Shown: one piece after another, positions 20,580 to 32,400 of the stretch
How positions within the stretch are numbered: the first letter of the stretch is position 1
Layout: the number at the start of each line of letters is the position of its first letter
DNA from: Siphonodentalium dalli
Taxonomy: Eukaryota; Mollusca; Scaphopoda; Gadilida; Siphonodentaliidae
DNA: 64,000 nucleotides
NCBI GenBank assembly: GCA_032622095.1
Contig: CP136066.1
Location: 200,528,978-200,592,977 of the forward strand
Direction: 5' to 3'
Made by a program: the position numbers and the translations under genes
The notes under the pieces: generated by a model
Database searches by the model: none
What the model saw: only the letters and a program-made list of their open reading frames with translations
Told to the model about the DNA's origin: nothing

Positions 20580-20670
20580 CAGAGCACGCGAATTGTTCTT
20601 TACCAGAATAAATCTCGTCTCCGACTCGATTGATTCTGGTAAAGAACAATGCTTGTGCTCTAACCATTAC
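20580..20670. repeat. 29-bp inverted repeat
   Basis: 'gaattgttctttaccagaat' and 'attctggtaaagaacaat' with extended 'agagcac/gtgctct' ends form a stem around a spacer of about 25 bp. It lies upstream of the LINE at 20989 and could be part of its 5' region or a separate short element. The surrounding frames (20035-20721) show no recognisable domain. Confidence 0.55.
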
Positions 20671-20988
20671 TAAAGAATTAACTGTACGGTAAGCTGAAGG
20701 CTTTCTGGATAACTTGGTCATGCAGGCCCTTGTTTCTAGTACCTGCTAATAACAATAACATGAACTCACTCTGTCTCATTTGATTCAAAACTTGCTTTCA
20801 AAATTTCAACTTTCTGTGACTGTCACTCACTCACTGTAACTCAACATTGTCAGCTGATTGTTCTTAGATTTCAAGTTAAAGAAAATTAAATGGGCAACGT
20901 GGACGTGGTCGCAAGCAGAATGCGCACACTTTTCATAACGACGAAGATTGTAATACTACTAATAGCAAAATGAACAGTACTATCAACA

Positions 20989-21823
20989 ATGAACAGTACT
21001 ATCATCAATCCTTGCATTGGCAGTAATCATAACTTAAACGATGAAAGTAACTCCTGTTTGAAGGATGAGCTAATAGAACTGAAGTCCATAATACAAAATA
21101 TGAACGATGGTTTGGCTAAAACATCAAACACATTAGATGGCATTTTCTCAAAGGTCCAGTTTCTCGAAGGTCGACTTTATCAACGTGATGAAACAATTGC
21201 AAATATGAGAGATCGCATTGATCAACTGGAAAGTTATACGAGGAAAAATAATGTTATAGTGACTGGATTGTCCTTACATAGTAAAAATTATGATAACAAA
21301 CTTATGCACAGGCACGACAGAATACCGGTAGTCCGCAATCTGCAAATCAATCTGAAAATGTTAAGGATAAATGTGGAGACATAAATGAAGCAGAACATGT
21401 AGAAGCGAAAGAGATTCACAAAAAGGATGGTATAGACGAACTGTACACAATGAGGGGGACAACTTCGTCAATTTTGCTGATACAGAACTTGGCATTAAAA
21501 TCGACAAATGCGAAATTACAGATATACACAATCATGTAAAGAGGAGGGCGGGTCAAATACCAGTCATAATCCAATTTTCCAATTCTATGTTGAAAACAAG
21601 AGTACTAAAAAGAAACAGGAGATTACGAGATAAGAGAAGTTCAGTGTATTTAAATGAACAACTTACATCCAATAATGCACAAATTCATAGAGAAGCTCGT
21701 AAAATGAAGTCCGCAAACAGAAGAGCAGCTACGTGGACCAGGGATGGGAAAGTGTTTGTAAAGCCTTCGGGGAACTCCAAACCATATCGTGTCCTCTCTC
21801 TTGATGCCTTGTATGAAATGTAA
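20989..21823 (+). pseudogene. LINE ORF1-like protein, broken
   Basis: The first frame (131 aa) has a heptad-rich stretch (about residues 20-85), then ESYTRKNNVIVTGL, a common ORF1 motif in non-LTR elements. A second frame (21587-21823) gives the basic C-terminal part with the RAAT..DGKVFVK pattern. Frames between them carry stops. ORF1 proteins bind LINE RNA; this copy cannot make one. Confidence 0.65.
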
Positions 21824-22056
21824 TCAGTAATGAGGACAGAATTCAACCAAGATAATTTATGCAGAATTTGTTTCAGCTCGCTGTCAATCTTATGAATGTA
21901 GTAACTGGGCGCACAGAAATTGTGGGAATTTAAATAGAACTTCGAATTAAAAATGGTAATTTATGTATAAATCGAGAAATTCCGTTTGCAGCCATAAATT
22001 ATGCTGAACTCGTTAATGAACTTCCACCTTTTTCTAAATTTTCATCATCTGAAATA

Positions 22057-22728
22057 TTGAATAAAATTGATAAAATGAAGGAAATTTGTTTGGATTTAAA
22101 CTTCAAGGAACAAAATTCTGACAATGAAGAACTTGAGAATAATTATTTCGAGCAAAAGTCTAACATGTATCATTATTACACAGAAGATGAACTATATATA
22201 AAATTAGATGTCAGAAAACTGAGCTCATGTTTTAATATGATACATTTAATTTGCAGAAGCTTGTCGGCAAATTATGAAAAGCTAAAAATGTTTTTACAAA
22301 CTTCGTCGGCTACTTTTTCGGTCATAGCTGTAACAGAAACCTGGTTGGAGACAAATTATAGGAATCAGTTCCCATTACCCGATTATGTTTCTTACTTTTG
22401 TTTCAGAGATTGAAAAACTGGGAGTGGTGGAGTAGGACTCTATATTCATAACTCTATAAGACATTGAATGCTTGATAACATTATATGTGCAAAAGCGGAT
22501 ACTTCTGAATCCGTATTTGTTGAAGTTGAAACGGGGAATAAGAAAGTGGTCATTGAGTGTTCATATACGGCTCCTAGTGGGAATATTGCTCACTTTACAA
22601 ATCATATGAATGATCTTTTAAATAGTATAAAACACAGAACTACGTACATAATGGGTGCATTCAACACCAATCTAATTAATCATGAAAATCACCTGCTGAC
22701 CAGGTGTGCTGACAAGCAATTTTCTTGA
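22057..22728 (+). pseudogene. LINE endonuclease domain remnant
   Basis: Apurinic-type endonuclease motifs are visible: 'CRSLSANYEKLK' and 'FSVIAVTETWL' in the first frame. In the second, after a frameshift or stop near 22413, comes 'YIMGAFNTNLI', where the usual GDFN motif has D changed to A. The domain normally nicks target DNA; it is inactive here. Confidence 0.65.
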
Positions 22729-23284
22729 CACTATGTTTAGTTCTGGGCTTATTCCTCTGATACTCAGACCTACAAGAATAACATGTGATAGTGCAACTCT
22801 TAATGAAAATATCTTCACAAATGAAATGGCACTAACGTAAACAGTGGTATCATTATAAATGATCTGAGTGATCCCCTCCCTGTATTTGCCTCATGTGACT
22901 CATATCAGATGAGGGAAAAACATAGAAAAAATCCTCAGATTATCATTAAGAAGCGAGAATTATCAGATGAGAATGTGACTCGTTTCCTCACTAAACTTCT
23001 AATGGAACCATGGGGAAAGGTGTTTGGGGAACATGATAAACGCTGCATTTGAAGAATTTAATAACAAAGATTGTTCATTACAATGATTCATGTCCAGTGA
23101 AGGAAGTTGTATTGAACATAACACAGAATTTTCTAAACCTTGGATGAGACAATCTAGCTCTTGTCAATGCCTGTAGGTAAAAACATTTGCTTGAAAAATG
23201 GAATTGAAGCATGAAGATATAGAAATTTTATAGAAAAAATTGACTTCAATTATTAGGTTTGAAAAGAAAAAATAGTATTCTGAT

Positions 23285-25221
23285 ATGTTACAAGAGAATA
23301 AAACAAATATAAAACAAACTTGGAAAATTCTAAATGAACTTTTATCACGAAAGCAAAAGTCTACTTGTCCAGATGAAATGAACATTGATGGAAAGTTAAC
23401 TGCGGATGACAAACTTATAGCAAATGGTTTTAATAATTATGTCACTTCTGTTTGCAAAAATTTGGCCAAGGATATACCTCATGGTAGCTGGAAAATATCT
23501 GATCATATTAATTATCCTTCTAGTGATATGGTGCATTTTTCGCCAGTTATAGAAGATGAAATCATAAACATTGTTATGAAATTTCAAAACAAAACATCTG
23601 AGGACTGTTATGGAATGAATGTGACCCTTTAAAAAAAATTATTCATTTTATAGCTTATCAGTTTGCCAGCGTATTCAATTAATCTTTTGAGTATGTTGTC
23701 TTTCCTGATGCCATGAAAATTGCCAAAGTGATCCCGACATTTAACGCTGGGGACACTAAAACATTGAATAATTATCGTCCGATATCCATTCTGCCTCAGC
23801 TATCTAAAATTCTTGAAAAAACTTCTCAACAATCGCCTTGTTGAGCATTTTGAAAATAATAATGTTTTGACTGAAGCACAGTATGGTTTTAAAAACATAA
23901 AATCAACATCGTATGCTTTAACTTACCTCATTTGAAAAATCACAAATTGTTTGGATGAAAAACAGTATTTAGTTGGTGTATCCATTAACCTCAAAAGGGC
24001 AAAGCAATATGGAATAAATTGAACTGTTCTCGGTTGGCTGAAATGTTACTTAACAAATAGGATAGTTTGTCAAATTCAGAAAATCTATTTCTGACACATC
24101 ATATATATAATGTATATATAATTTTGGGGCGCACTTTATTTATTTTGTACATAAATCACTTACCAAATGTAATTCCAAGCACTATAGTGCATGCTGAAGA
24201 CACAAATATTTTCTTACGGGACAAAATTATCAGACATTGTTAAGAATTTGAATAGTGAGTTATGCAATCTTAATGAATGGATCAACCTCAACAAAGTGTC
24301 TCTGAACATTTCGAAAACTAACTATATGATATTCAGTAAGAAATCTGTGGATTTGGAGGGCACTAAACTGTTTTTAAATGGAAAAGAGATCGATCAGGTA
24401 TCACAAACTAAATTTCTCGGGGTTTGGATCGACGATAAGGTAAATTGGAAATATACAAAATTCGTGAAATCTAAAGTTGCTAGACAATTAGGAATGATCA
24501 GCTACGTGAAGCATGTCCTAAATAGCCCAGCTCTACTAAGTTTATACCCACGTGATGCATGTCCTAAATAGCCCAGCTCTACTAAGTATATACTCACGTG
24601 AAGCATGTCTTAAATAGCCCAGCTCTACTAAGTTTATACCCACGTGAAGCATGTCCTAAATAGCCCAGCTCTACTAAGTATATACCCACGTGAAGCATGT
24701 CCTAAATAGCCCAGCTCTACTAAGTATATACCCATGCGAAGCATGTCCTAAATAGCCCAGCTCTACTGAGTATATACCCATGTGAAGTATGTCCTAAATA
24801 GCCCAGCTCTACTAAGTATATACCCATGTCTAGTTGTACCGTATATGACCTACTGTTCGGAAGTTTGGGGCAACACCTATCACACAACTCTGGAGGCTAT
24901 ATTTTTACTCCAGAAGAGAGCCGTGAGAATTATTGATGATAGAGACAGATTAGCACATACTAAACCTATTTTTGAAAAATATCAGCTTCTTAACATATTT
25001 GTCTTATTAAAATGAATAAAATCTTTATTGTATTCAAGGCAAAACATAGTTGTCTGCCAGGAAACAATTTAAATTACTTTGAAACAGTTGATAAAAGGCA
25101 TCATTATTTCACACGACAAGTGAATAATTTAGCAGTGCAGGACAGACGAACTTCTTTACGCACGATGAGTCCAAGTATAATAGCTTTAGAGTTTTGGAAT
25201 TGCCTGCCAGACGATCTTTAA
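23285..25221 (+). pseudogene. LINE reverse transcriptase remnant
   Basis: Pieces in several frames cover the RT: 'NYRPISILPQLSKILEK' (about 23770-23820), 'QYGFKN' (about 23880), a degraded active-site region reading HAEDTNIF (about 24190-24213) in place of YADD, a thumb part (24191-24571), and a C-terminal part (24782-25221, 'VWGNTYHTTLEAIFLLQKRA'). Frameshifts separate them. The RT type matches CR1/Jockey elements. Confidence 0.7.
24504..24825 (+). repeat. 46-bp tandem repeat x7 inside the dead RT
   Basis: Units start every 46 bp at 24504, 24550, 24596, 24642, 24688, 24734 and 24780. Each contains 'gcatgtcctaaatagcccag' or a close variant. The original single copy encoded part of the RT (around KHVLNSPALLS). 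Since 46 is not a multiple of three, every added unit shifts the frame. Confidence 0.95.
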
Positions 25222-25304
25222 AAATAAACAGATATGGCATAATTTAAAAACCAATCTAGAAGATAAATGATAGTAAAATTTAATTTATTTATTTTAATGT
25301 TTGC

Positions 25305-26261
25305 ATTAAGGACTTTGCTAACCCAATTTCCCCCAAATTTAATGGAGTCCAAAATAAAGGTTTATGTTCACTTTTATTAGTAATCACAGTAACCATACCC
25401 GTGGATGCAACATTTTAAGAGTATAATTCATGGTAGATTATGTTAGAAATTCAAAATGTTAAATTTGTAGAAGTTTTTAAAATCTATTTTTTCAAACCCA
25501 AATTCAACAAACACAAAGATCATATCTAACAAAAATATATGGGTATGTGTACTGAAAACTGTGAAGAATGATGAACAATAAAGCTATACTCACATTTCTT
25601 CAGTTTTATTAAGAGTTTTAGCCTGGAAGCAGTTGTTTACAAATGGTAGATTTCATTGCTCAGAAAAGCTATTTGGGAACTGAATTTGATGGGTCAAGAT
25701 AATGTTCACTCAAGCCAGTTGGGATTATGACCAGCCAGTGCTGAACCATGAGAATACTTTATCCTGATTCAGGCTGATTTGTGACCTAGATTCTGGGCTA
25801 CGGGGAACCCCAGATTGGGATTACAGTTATTTTGTCAAGAGATTCACAACACACCACTGTCCACATATATTAACACTTAACTGCAACCTCACTACAAGCG
25901 ATATCAGGCAAGTTACTCAAATATTTGTAAACAAGTGGTTGTTAGTAAGTTTATCAAAGAATGCTTGATAAATATGAATATTATGTTATTGTTCATCATT
26001 CTTCACAGTGTTCAGTACATATTGCCATATTTTTTTTCTTTTATATGGACTTTGTGTTTATTGATTTTGGGTTCGAAAAATAGATTTTAAGTACCTCTAT
26101 ACATTTCACATTTACTATTTCTAACATATTCCACCATGAATAATACTCTTAAAATGTTGCATCCATGTGTTTGGTTACTGTGATTACTAACAAAAGTGAA
26201 CATAAACCTTTATTTTGACTCCATCAAATTTGGGGGAAATTGGGTTAGTAAAGTCCTTAAT
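25305..26261. mobile_element. 957-bp foldback element flanked by TTAA
   Basis: Arms of about 276 bp (25305-25581 and 25986-26261) are imperfect reverse complements around a 405-bp spacer. The outer ends read 'attaaggactttgctaaccc' and its complement, and TTAA sits at both ends (25306-25309, 26257-26260). It interrupts the 3' region of the LINE. TTAA ends recall piggyBac targets, but the ends do not start CCC, so the class is uncertain. Confidence 0.75.
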
Positions 26262-26752
26262 ACCAGATATATCGCCGAATAGAGAGTCAAAGGGAATGGG
26301 TATATGCATTTCCTGTGTTTAAAATGAATATTTCTTTTATAATTTCAAGTAGTTATAAAGTAAATCATACCGATAGAAATTTATATTTAGAAACTTACTT
26401 TCAACCATGTCAGATGGTAGATTTTCAAATGAATGGGAATTACTTTTACAACCTTGAATTGCCCTGAATTATTTTTGATATTTTAAATTATTTATTTATA
26501 TAATACGTCAAGAGATATCTTTCGAATAAGTACTTCTATTTCGGGTACCTCTCTTCAACACAACACCAGTGGATAAATTCAATGAAATCACATTTTAACT
26601 AACATTATACATCCTAGATATCATTGTACTACACAATTCAAAACTTAAAAACAAATTTAGATTGATGTGTATTTTATATTTTGAGTTTCTGACTGTATAT
26701 TTTCATTTCCATGTGTTGAATAAACTATTGAATCCGAATCTGAATCTGCCAA

Positions 26753-27218
26753 GCTGACCAAAATATATAACCAAACTTACATATTTATAGTTGATTGTTC
26801 CCTGCATGAGTTGACCGAACTGCATGTAACAATTGTGTGTATTGGTCTGAAATAGTTGTGGCTGTTTTATTCTTCTTTGTAATATATGGGTGAATGATGT
26901 TATACAATGTTATTAAAAGTTTACTCAACATTTTTTATAACACAAATGAAGCTCCTGCAATTGAGCCAGTAAGCTATATGGTGATTAGCTTGAAATACGA
27001 AATTGTTAATTGTTCTACAATCTCTTGTTGCAAAAAGTGTGACAAAACATAAATACAGATTTAATCCTCAAATGTATTAAAATTAATATCAATTGTTTAG
27101 GTCTTGTTTTAATAACTATACATATTTTATATGTGAAATATGTGAAATTCAGAGAAATTCTTTATCGAAATTGTCTTGCAATTCTTGCATGTATTTTTGC
27201 AAAACGTGCGTCTGGACC
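26753..27218. other. Intergenic, nothing recognised
   Basis: AT-rich and without recognisable frames. Confidence 0.35.
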
Positions 27219-27452
27219 TTAACCCTTTCTTCACTGAATACTGAGTTGTTCTATTGTGGCATGCTCAGATAACAAATTCAACAAAGGACGTTTGTTGGAC
27301 TTGTATATTAATTCCTGTGCACCTGTGTTATATTTTCCATTGTCTGTCGTTTGCTTTTATTATCTTTACATCTCTCCAGATGAATTCTTTACAATCACAG
27401 TGTATCCTTTTTATAACTGGTGGGCTAATCCATTTAGTAAATAAAGGGTTAA
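27219..27452. mobile_element. piggyBac-like MITE, 226 bp, with TTAA duplication
   Basis: TTAA at 27219-27222 and 27449-27452 flank an element with ends CCCTTTCTTCACTGAAT and, on the other strand, CCCTTTATTTACTAAAT (3 mismatches in 17). It sits about 55 bp beyond the stop codon of the IgGFc-like gene. The open frames inside it are not genes. Confidence 0.7.
27356..27361 (-). terminator. Candidate poly(A) signal for the IgGFc-like gene
   Basis: AATAAA on the minus strand, about 146 bp beyond the stop codon. It lies inside the piggyBac-like MITE, and I see no AATAAA between the stop and the MITE. Confidence 0.45.
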
Positions 27453-27506
27453 TGTAACTACGCCAAGCCCATCCAGCCTGATGTACCTCAGTACACACAA
27501 TTCTCC

Positions 27507-28717
27507 TCATCGTAGGACAATCATGTAGCCATAATAAGTGTCTGCTCCGAATGCATAAGCGGCATACCTGGCGTCTGGGTTGGAATTCTTGATGAAATGT
27601 TTGTCATACGGGACTGCAATCGTTGCCGCTGCATAGTCGGACATTCCTGCTGCATTCTTCCACGTGACTGTTCCGAGAGGGACGCCATCGATCATAAAGC
27701 TTCCAGAGTATTCCTGCTTGGAGACAATGACGATATTGTGATCGTCATTGGCCGGTGGCTTGTATAAATAATCTTTGGAGAATCTGGTTGTTGGTTTCAG
27801 GATCCCCATTGATGGATCGCAAATAGTCGATGAATCGCATTCGCTGAACATTGACACTTGTATTGGCGCTGATGCATGTATCGAGTGTACTTCGGATGCC
27901 GGGAAACTGTATTCAATATACTCTTTCCTGGCGGTGATGGTGTATGTGGATGTTCCATCGACTAAAAGGTCTGTTCCGTCCGCACTAGATAAAACCCTGA
28001 AAAAATCATCCCCGTTGCTTTTAGGGGTTCCGATGGTTATAAAATCAGTACCCCAGGTATCCACGGGCATGAGTTGGTCAAACATATGATCAAAAGCTGC
28101 CTTGAACATTTTTGGCTTCCTGCCTCCAGCAAAGACGCTGACCTTCTTTGAACCTGTTATTTCTGTGCCAGTAAAATCGCACGATAGACAAAATAGCTGA
28201 CAAGTTTCGTACCGACCAAGCTGTATGTTGATGATATCGCCAGCGCTGTATGTCGATCCGTTGTAATCAAAACTGTTCGCCATAATTGTTGGCAGTTCTA
28301 TAGTGACGTCTGTATCAGCTTCCGTTCCCACGACTACCATTTCTGACATACGGTTCCACGTAGTCGCTATGTAGTGATCTCCCAGGTAGTCTAACGAAAT
28401 CGCAGCGCATGCGTCGTGTGAATACACTTCGTAGTTGTACAAGAACACTGCGACGTCACCAGATGCCTCAACATGGACCCCTCTATCAGTGGCGGCGTAC
28501 ATCAAGTTGGTATCCATTACAAATGAGACCACATCGCCCGCAGGGATGAGAAGATTCTGTTGAAAAGTAGCACTGTACAGAGGTGTCGTCACCACAACAT
28601 TGACTTCTGCCTCTTCCAAATTTCCTATCATCATTGACAGAGTCGTTGGTTGATCCTCTTTATTTTGGAGGAACCCGACGATGAATTCTTTACGAGGTTT
28701 CTCATCCCATGGTATGT
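27507..28717 (-). CDS. IgGFc-binding-protein-type domain, last coding exon
   Basis: About 402 codons ending in YMIVLR and TGA. The sequence matches the N-terminal domain of FCGBP-like proteins: an EAEVNVVV beta stretch near the start, 'VEASGDVAVFLYNYEV', 'DACAAISLDYLGDHYIATTW', then 'VVGTEADTDVTIELP' and 'FSKDYLYKPPAND'. In invertebrates such proteins are secreted and found in mucus, haemolymph or adhesive material. The exon starts at 28717, where a long pyrimidine tract ends in TTCGCAG|ACATACC. The in-frame ATG upstream (28746-28748) lies in that tract and is probably not used. The exon starts in phase 1 and so needs an upstream exon. The 104-aa frame on the plus strand (27775-28089) is a shadow. 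Confidence 0.8.
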
Positions 28718-29330
28718 CTGCGAATAGAAGATGGAATAGATAAAACAAATGTTAATAAAGTGTGATCAGGAGTCATGGCCTCTATTACAACAACCAGGTC
28801 CAATTACCGATATATATACACACGTATGTGACGTGTGTTATCGCGTTGTTGCTAAAAGATAGGAAAGACTCTTTTATTTCCAATGCAAACACATATTTAT
28901 ACATTAAGCAGAAACAACATCATAAACACTTCGATATTTATGTAGTATATTTTGAGGAGACAGCGTAGTCTAACAAGACTTTCTTTCTGCCATCCCCTCT
29001 GAGGCGAATTCCAATTGATAACTATAAGATGGCATCAGTTAAGTATTGTACAGCACATGTGCAGAAGAGCATGAAATTACTTTAAAATTGTGTAAGACAG
29101 TTATATATACTACTCGACCCGAAGAATAAGTCAGAGTATATGGAATACTGTTTCATTGAGTTCAGTGTAACTATTTTAATAGAAATACGCATCTGCATAT
29201 AACCATCGCGTGATCTGCTGGCGGTAAACCTATAATTTGTTATGGGTAGATTGGCCATGCATTATGACAACATTTGGAACGTTCCACACATATTCGTTAG
29301 TGGGAGAGACATCAGTTTGCCAAGATACAC

Positions 29331-29406
29331 GGCGTTTATAGCACAAGTTAAACAAGAACACCATAGTCAGAAATGGTAACGCCCTCAAGATCATATTACT
29401 AGCCAT
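29331..29406 (-). CDS. Probable signal-peptide exon of the IgGFc-like gene
   Basis: The ATG at 29404-29406 (or 29392-29394) opens a hydrophobic segment (ILRALPFLTMVFLFNLC) typical of a signal peptide. A donor site GTGTAT follows at 29330 and leaves the exon in phase 1, which matches the acceptor at 28717 and joins as ...YKRH-IPWDE. The intron would be 613 bp. The phase match and the missing signal peptide of the downstream exon are the arguments; a transcript is needed for proof. Confidence 0.45.
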
Positions 29407-32400
29407 ATGGCTGCACGGTTCATCTGGTCGTTGTGCTTGATGTGGTTGATGTTTCAAGCAGCGTTATTGTTTGCAACGACTGGCAGGAGAGCGTCGATAT
29501 AGGCATGTTTTCCAAAGGCGCCTTTTACAGCGGTCCCCGTTGACCTGCCAAATGTTGACTTCAAGTCTTCTTGTTTTGCGGATTCGATAAGTGCCGAAAA
29601 GTCCAATTACCTGGGCCTTTAACAGAACTGTTCAATTTCATCCAAGATGTCTACCTAAATGGCAGTCAAAATACAAAGTCAGTGTTCGTTACATCAACAA
29701 ATGTCGCCCTGGCATTCCATCATGGGGTAGCTATAATTTCTTATACATACAAACTAACGGATGTCCTATACTGCATACGTGAGATACATAATTATGTCTT
29801 CAAATTCAAATTTCCTGATATTAACTGAGAAATTAACAGAAAATTCAACTCTATATTAAATTAGAAAGTACGATTGTGTGGACCTCCATCTTACAGTCGT
29901 TACCATTCCAACCTCTAGCCTGTTGTGCTATACATTAAGTCGGAGTACTAATTGATAAATGTTGCTGGTTACAATATCAAATGGCAATTGATGATGCAGA
30001 TACACTTTGGTGTTAGTTCTTTGCATGACATCTCATCAGTAGAAATATGGTGTATCATATAAGATAGCAGCACACGGCTGTTTATTGTGATAGCTATGAC
30101 GTGGCGATTGTATTTCTCACCGTGATAGTTCTTGACAAGAAAAAAACAACAACACATCATTGTTTATAAAACACAAACAATAGTATAATTAATTATATGG
30201 CTGTCGTTTGGCCTGCTTGTCTCACTGTTAGTTGCACTGTAACCTTGAATTAATATATTGCTTGGTAACACAATTTGAACCTCGTTTAGTGGAACGTAGC
30301 AGATTTCAATCGTATTGATAACCACGTCAGATCAAACTAGAATGGACCCACTAGGTGGATAATATATTCGTATAAAGGGTAGCGTCCCGTATCAAGATTA
30401 AAGTGACACATTGTGCATACCAGGTTATGAAATCTGGATGCATGTTGATATTCAACAAAGTAGGCCAACCACTTCCAAAGCATATGTGGATTCATTTTGT
30501 GAAGTTACTATAAGTTATTGACCTCCTAGGACATGTTTATTAAGTTGAAATGAACATTAGCATGCCCCAGGCTAGATTCCAGACACCAGACGAAGTGGTG
30601 TGTCTGGTCCTTGACTGTCCTTGTGTTCAGTTAAATGGTGATAGCCACACAACATAATTCGCCCAACATACGAATGGTGTATTGGTAGGAACACAGTAGG
30701 CTCGTAAGGATCATTGGTAGTGTACAGCAACATGATATACCATATATTGATTTCTATGAGTTAGGCATATGAAGAGTTTAATGGGAGAATGCATTGCGGT
30801 GGTACATCAGTTCAACGGGCAAGTGGTTCTTGACAACGATTGTGCTGCCGGTCCCACATGATTAGTGACTATTTTAAAGTTTATCGAAATCAACAGGGAC
30901 TGCCCAACTGCTCTGCATATCCAACCCTGTCGTTTAGATCACGATCGAATGTGAATGGTAAACGCAATAGATACGAGCCAAAAATAGACAGGCGATACTT
31001 ATTATATTACTTTCCTGCATTTTGACGAACTGTACGATCACGGCGGGAAACGGGTGAAAAATCCATTGGTATTAATGAGTCTTTCTGGTGTCGTCATCAG
31101 TTTGATTTAGTATGTCCAATATACTCTGGGATCCATGTTCTGAATACTAAATGACATAATGTAGCAACGTTGTCCACTAACATCTCACAACACAATGTGC
31201 AGTAATAGTTGGAGTCAATAACCGCTCATGACGTGTCATGTTGATTCTGGTTAGAATGTTATCATGAACCAAAGGAAATGCTAAAATGAAGGAAGTTGAA
31301 TTTGCACTATGAGGATGGCCATGGTTCACTATAATTATGGCATCATTGAGATCACATTATATAGGCCGATCCAGCTATATTCTAATTCCACAACTGCTAT
31401 AATTCTGTTCGACAAGGATTCGACATCAACTGTGCAGGCCTATGTGAGTCATGGTCCAGAGATACACATTAGCGCTACTTGCTTAGGAGACAAAGTAATT
31501 CTTTTCATACATGTAGTAATATAAGAAATATGCTAATATCGCTGTAATACAAGTAAATATATTTCTTGAGTTCTAATTCAAATTGTCACGACCCCGTAAT
31601 GGTCGTCATATTAATGACAGTATGAACTGTTAACAAGAAACAGTTTAAGCATGAGGCACACATCAATCGATTTCCCAATCCAATCAGCAATAGTACCATA
31701 CAAGGATTCATTTTACGAAGACTTTTATGGATACTATGTCAGAAAACGTCCGTGTAACTTCGACAGACTATCCAAACTCGTTCACAAACCAAGCCTATAC
31801 CGGCGGTATACATGTACCGTGGTGAAATGGACACGATTAAAGTATAGCTATACTATCTAAACAAGGCCCCGGACGATCTCCTGGTTTATATTTCCAATTT
31901 TAGGCTTCCAAGTCCAGTCACTGTTAGCTATATACAGTAATCTGATCGAGTCCGTCACTAGATATTTTAGTATAAGAGTAGATATACTCAATTGTTATCG
32001 ATATGCAAGAACGTATGGTGATCACATGTATCATTTGAGCGCTGATATATAGCTGACAGCGCCTGAAGTTGGCAACTTCACTATTCTCTCCACATAGAAT
32101 GTTGGTCTCTATAAACATATTAAATAATATCATAATCGAGTTTAGCAGAAATCCATATATAGAGGATCTCCAACGAGTTATGTTAGGATATAATATTTTA
32201 TGAAACGAGTTTGATAAATTTGATTCACAACGAGTCGTAGACATAACGAGTTGAAGATCATGTATATCACATGAACAAATTTAAGCTTTGTGCCTTTCTA
32301 ACAACGTCAGCTCTGTAGATAACACGCAAACTGTATACAATTCCTGTGTTTGCTCAGACGCTTCACCACTATACGCCATAACTGCGCTACGCGCGTAACG

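Larger units (their letters stand above)
20989..26752 (+). mobile_element. Decayed CR1/Jockey-like LINE (plus) with nested insertion
   Basis: The order is ORF1-like coiled coil (20989-21384), ORF1 C-terminal part (21587-21823), endonuclease remnants (22057-22728), reverse transcriptase remnants (about 23285-25221) and a 3' region ending 'gaatccgaatctgaatctg' at about 26735-26752, a hexamer-type tail as found in CR1-like elements. The 3' region is split by a 957-bp foldback (25305-26261), and the RT region by a 46-bp x7 expansion. Many stops and frameshifts show it is long dead. Confidence 0.75.

Noticed and set aside
20560-20690. tRNA-derived SINE (the minus strand reads 'ggttagagcac')
   Set aside because: Only a box-A-like phrase is present; no convincing box B or tRNA fold follows, so I list it only as an inverted repeat.
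24504-24825. CRISPR-like array of 46-bp repeats
   Set aside because: Repeats are contiguous with no spacers, lie in RT-derived DNA, and the genome is eukaryotic.
28718-28748. Use of the upstream ATG as start of the IgGFc-like protein
   Set aside because: It lies in the pyrimidine tract before a strong CAG acceptor; the codons read as intron, and a signal-peptide exon with matching phase exists upstream.
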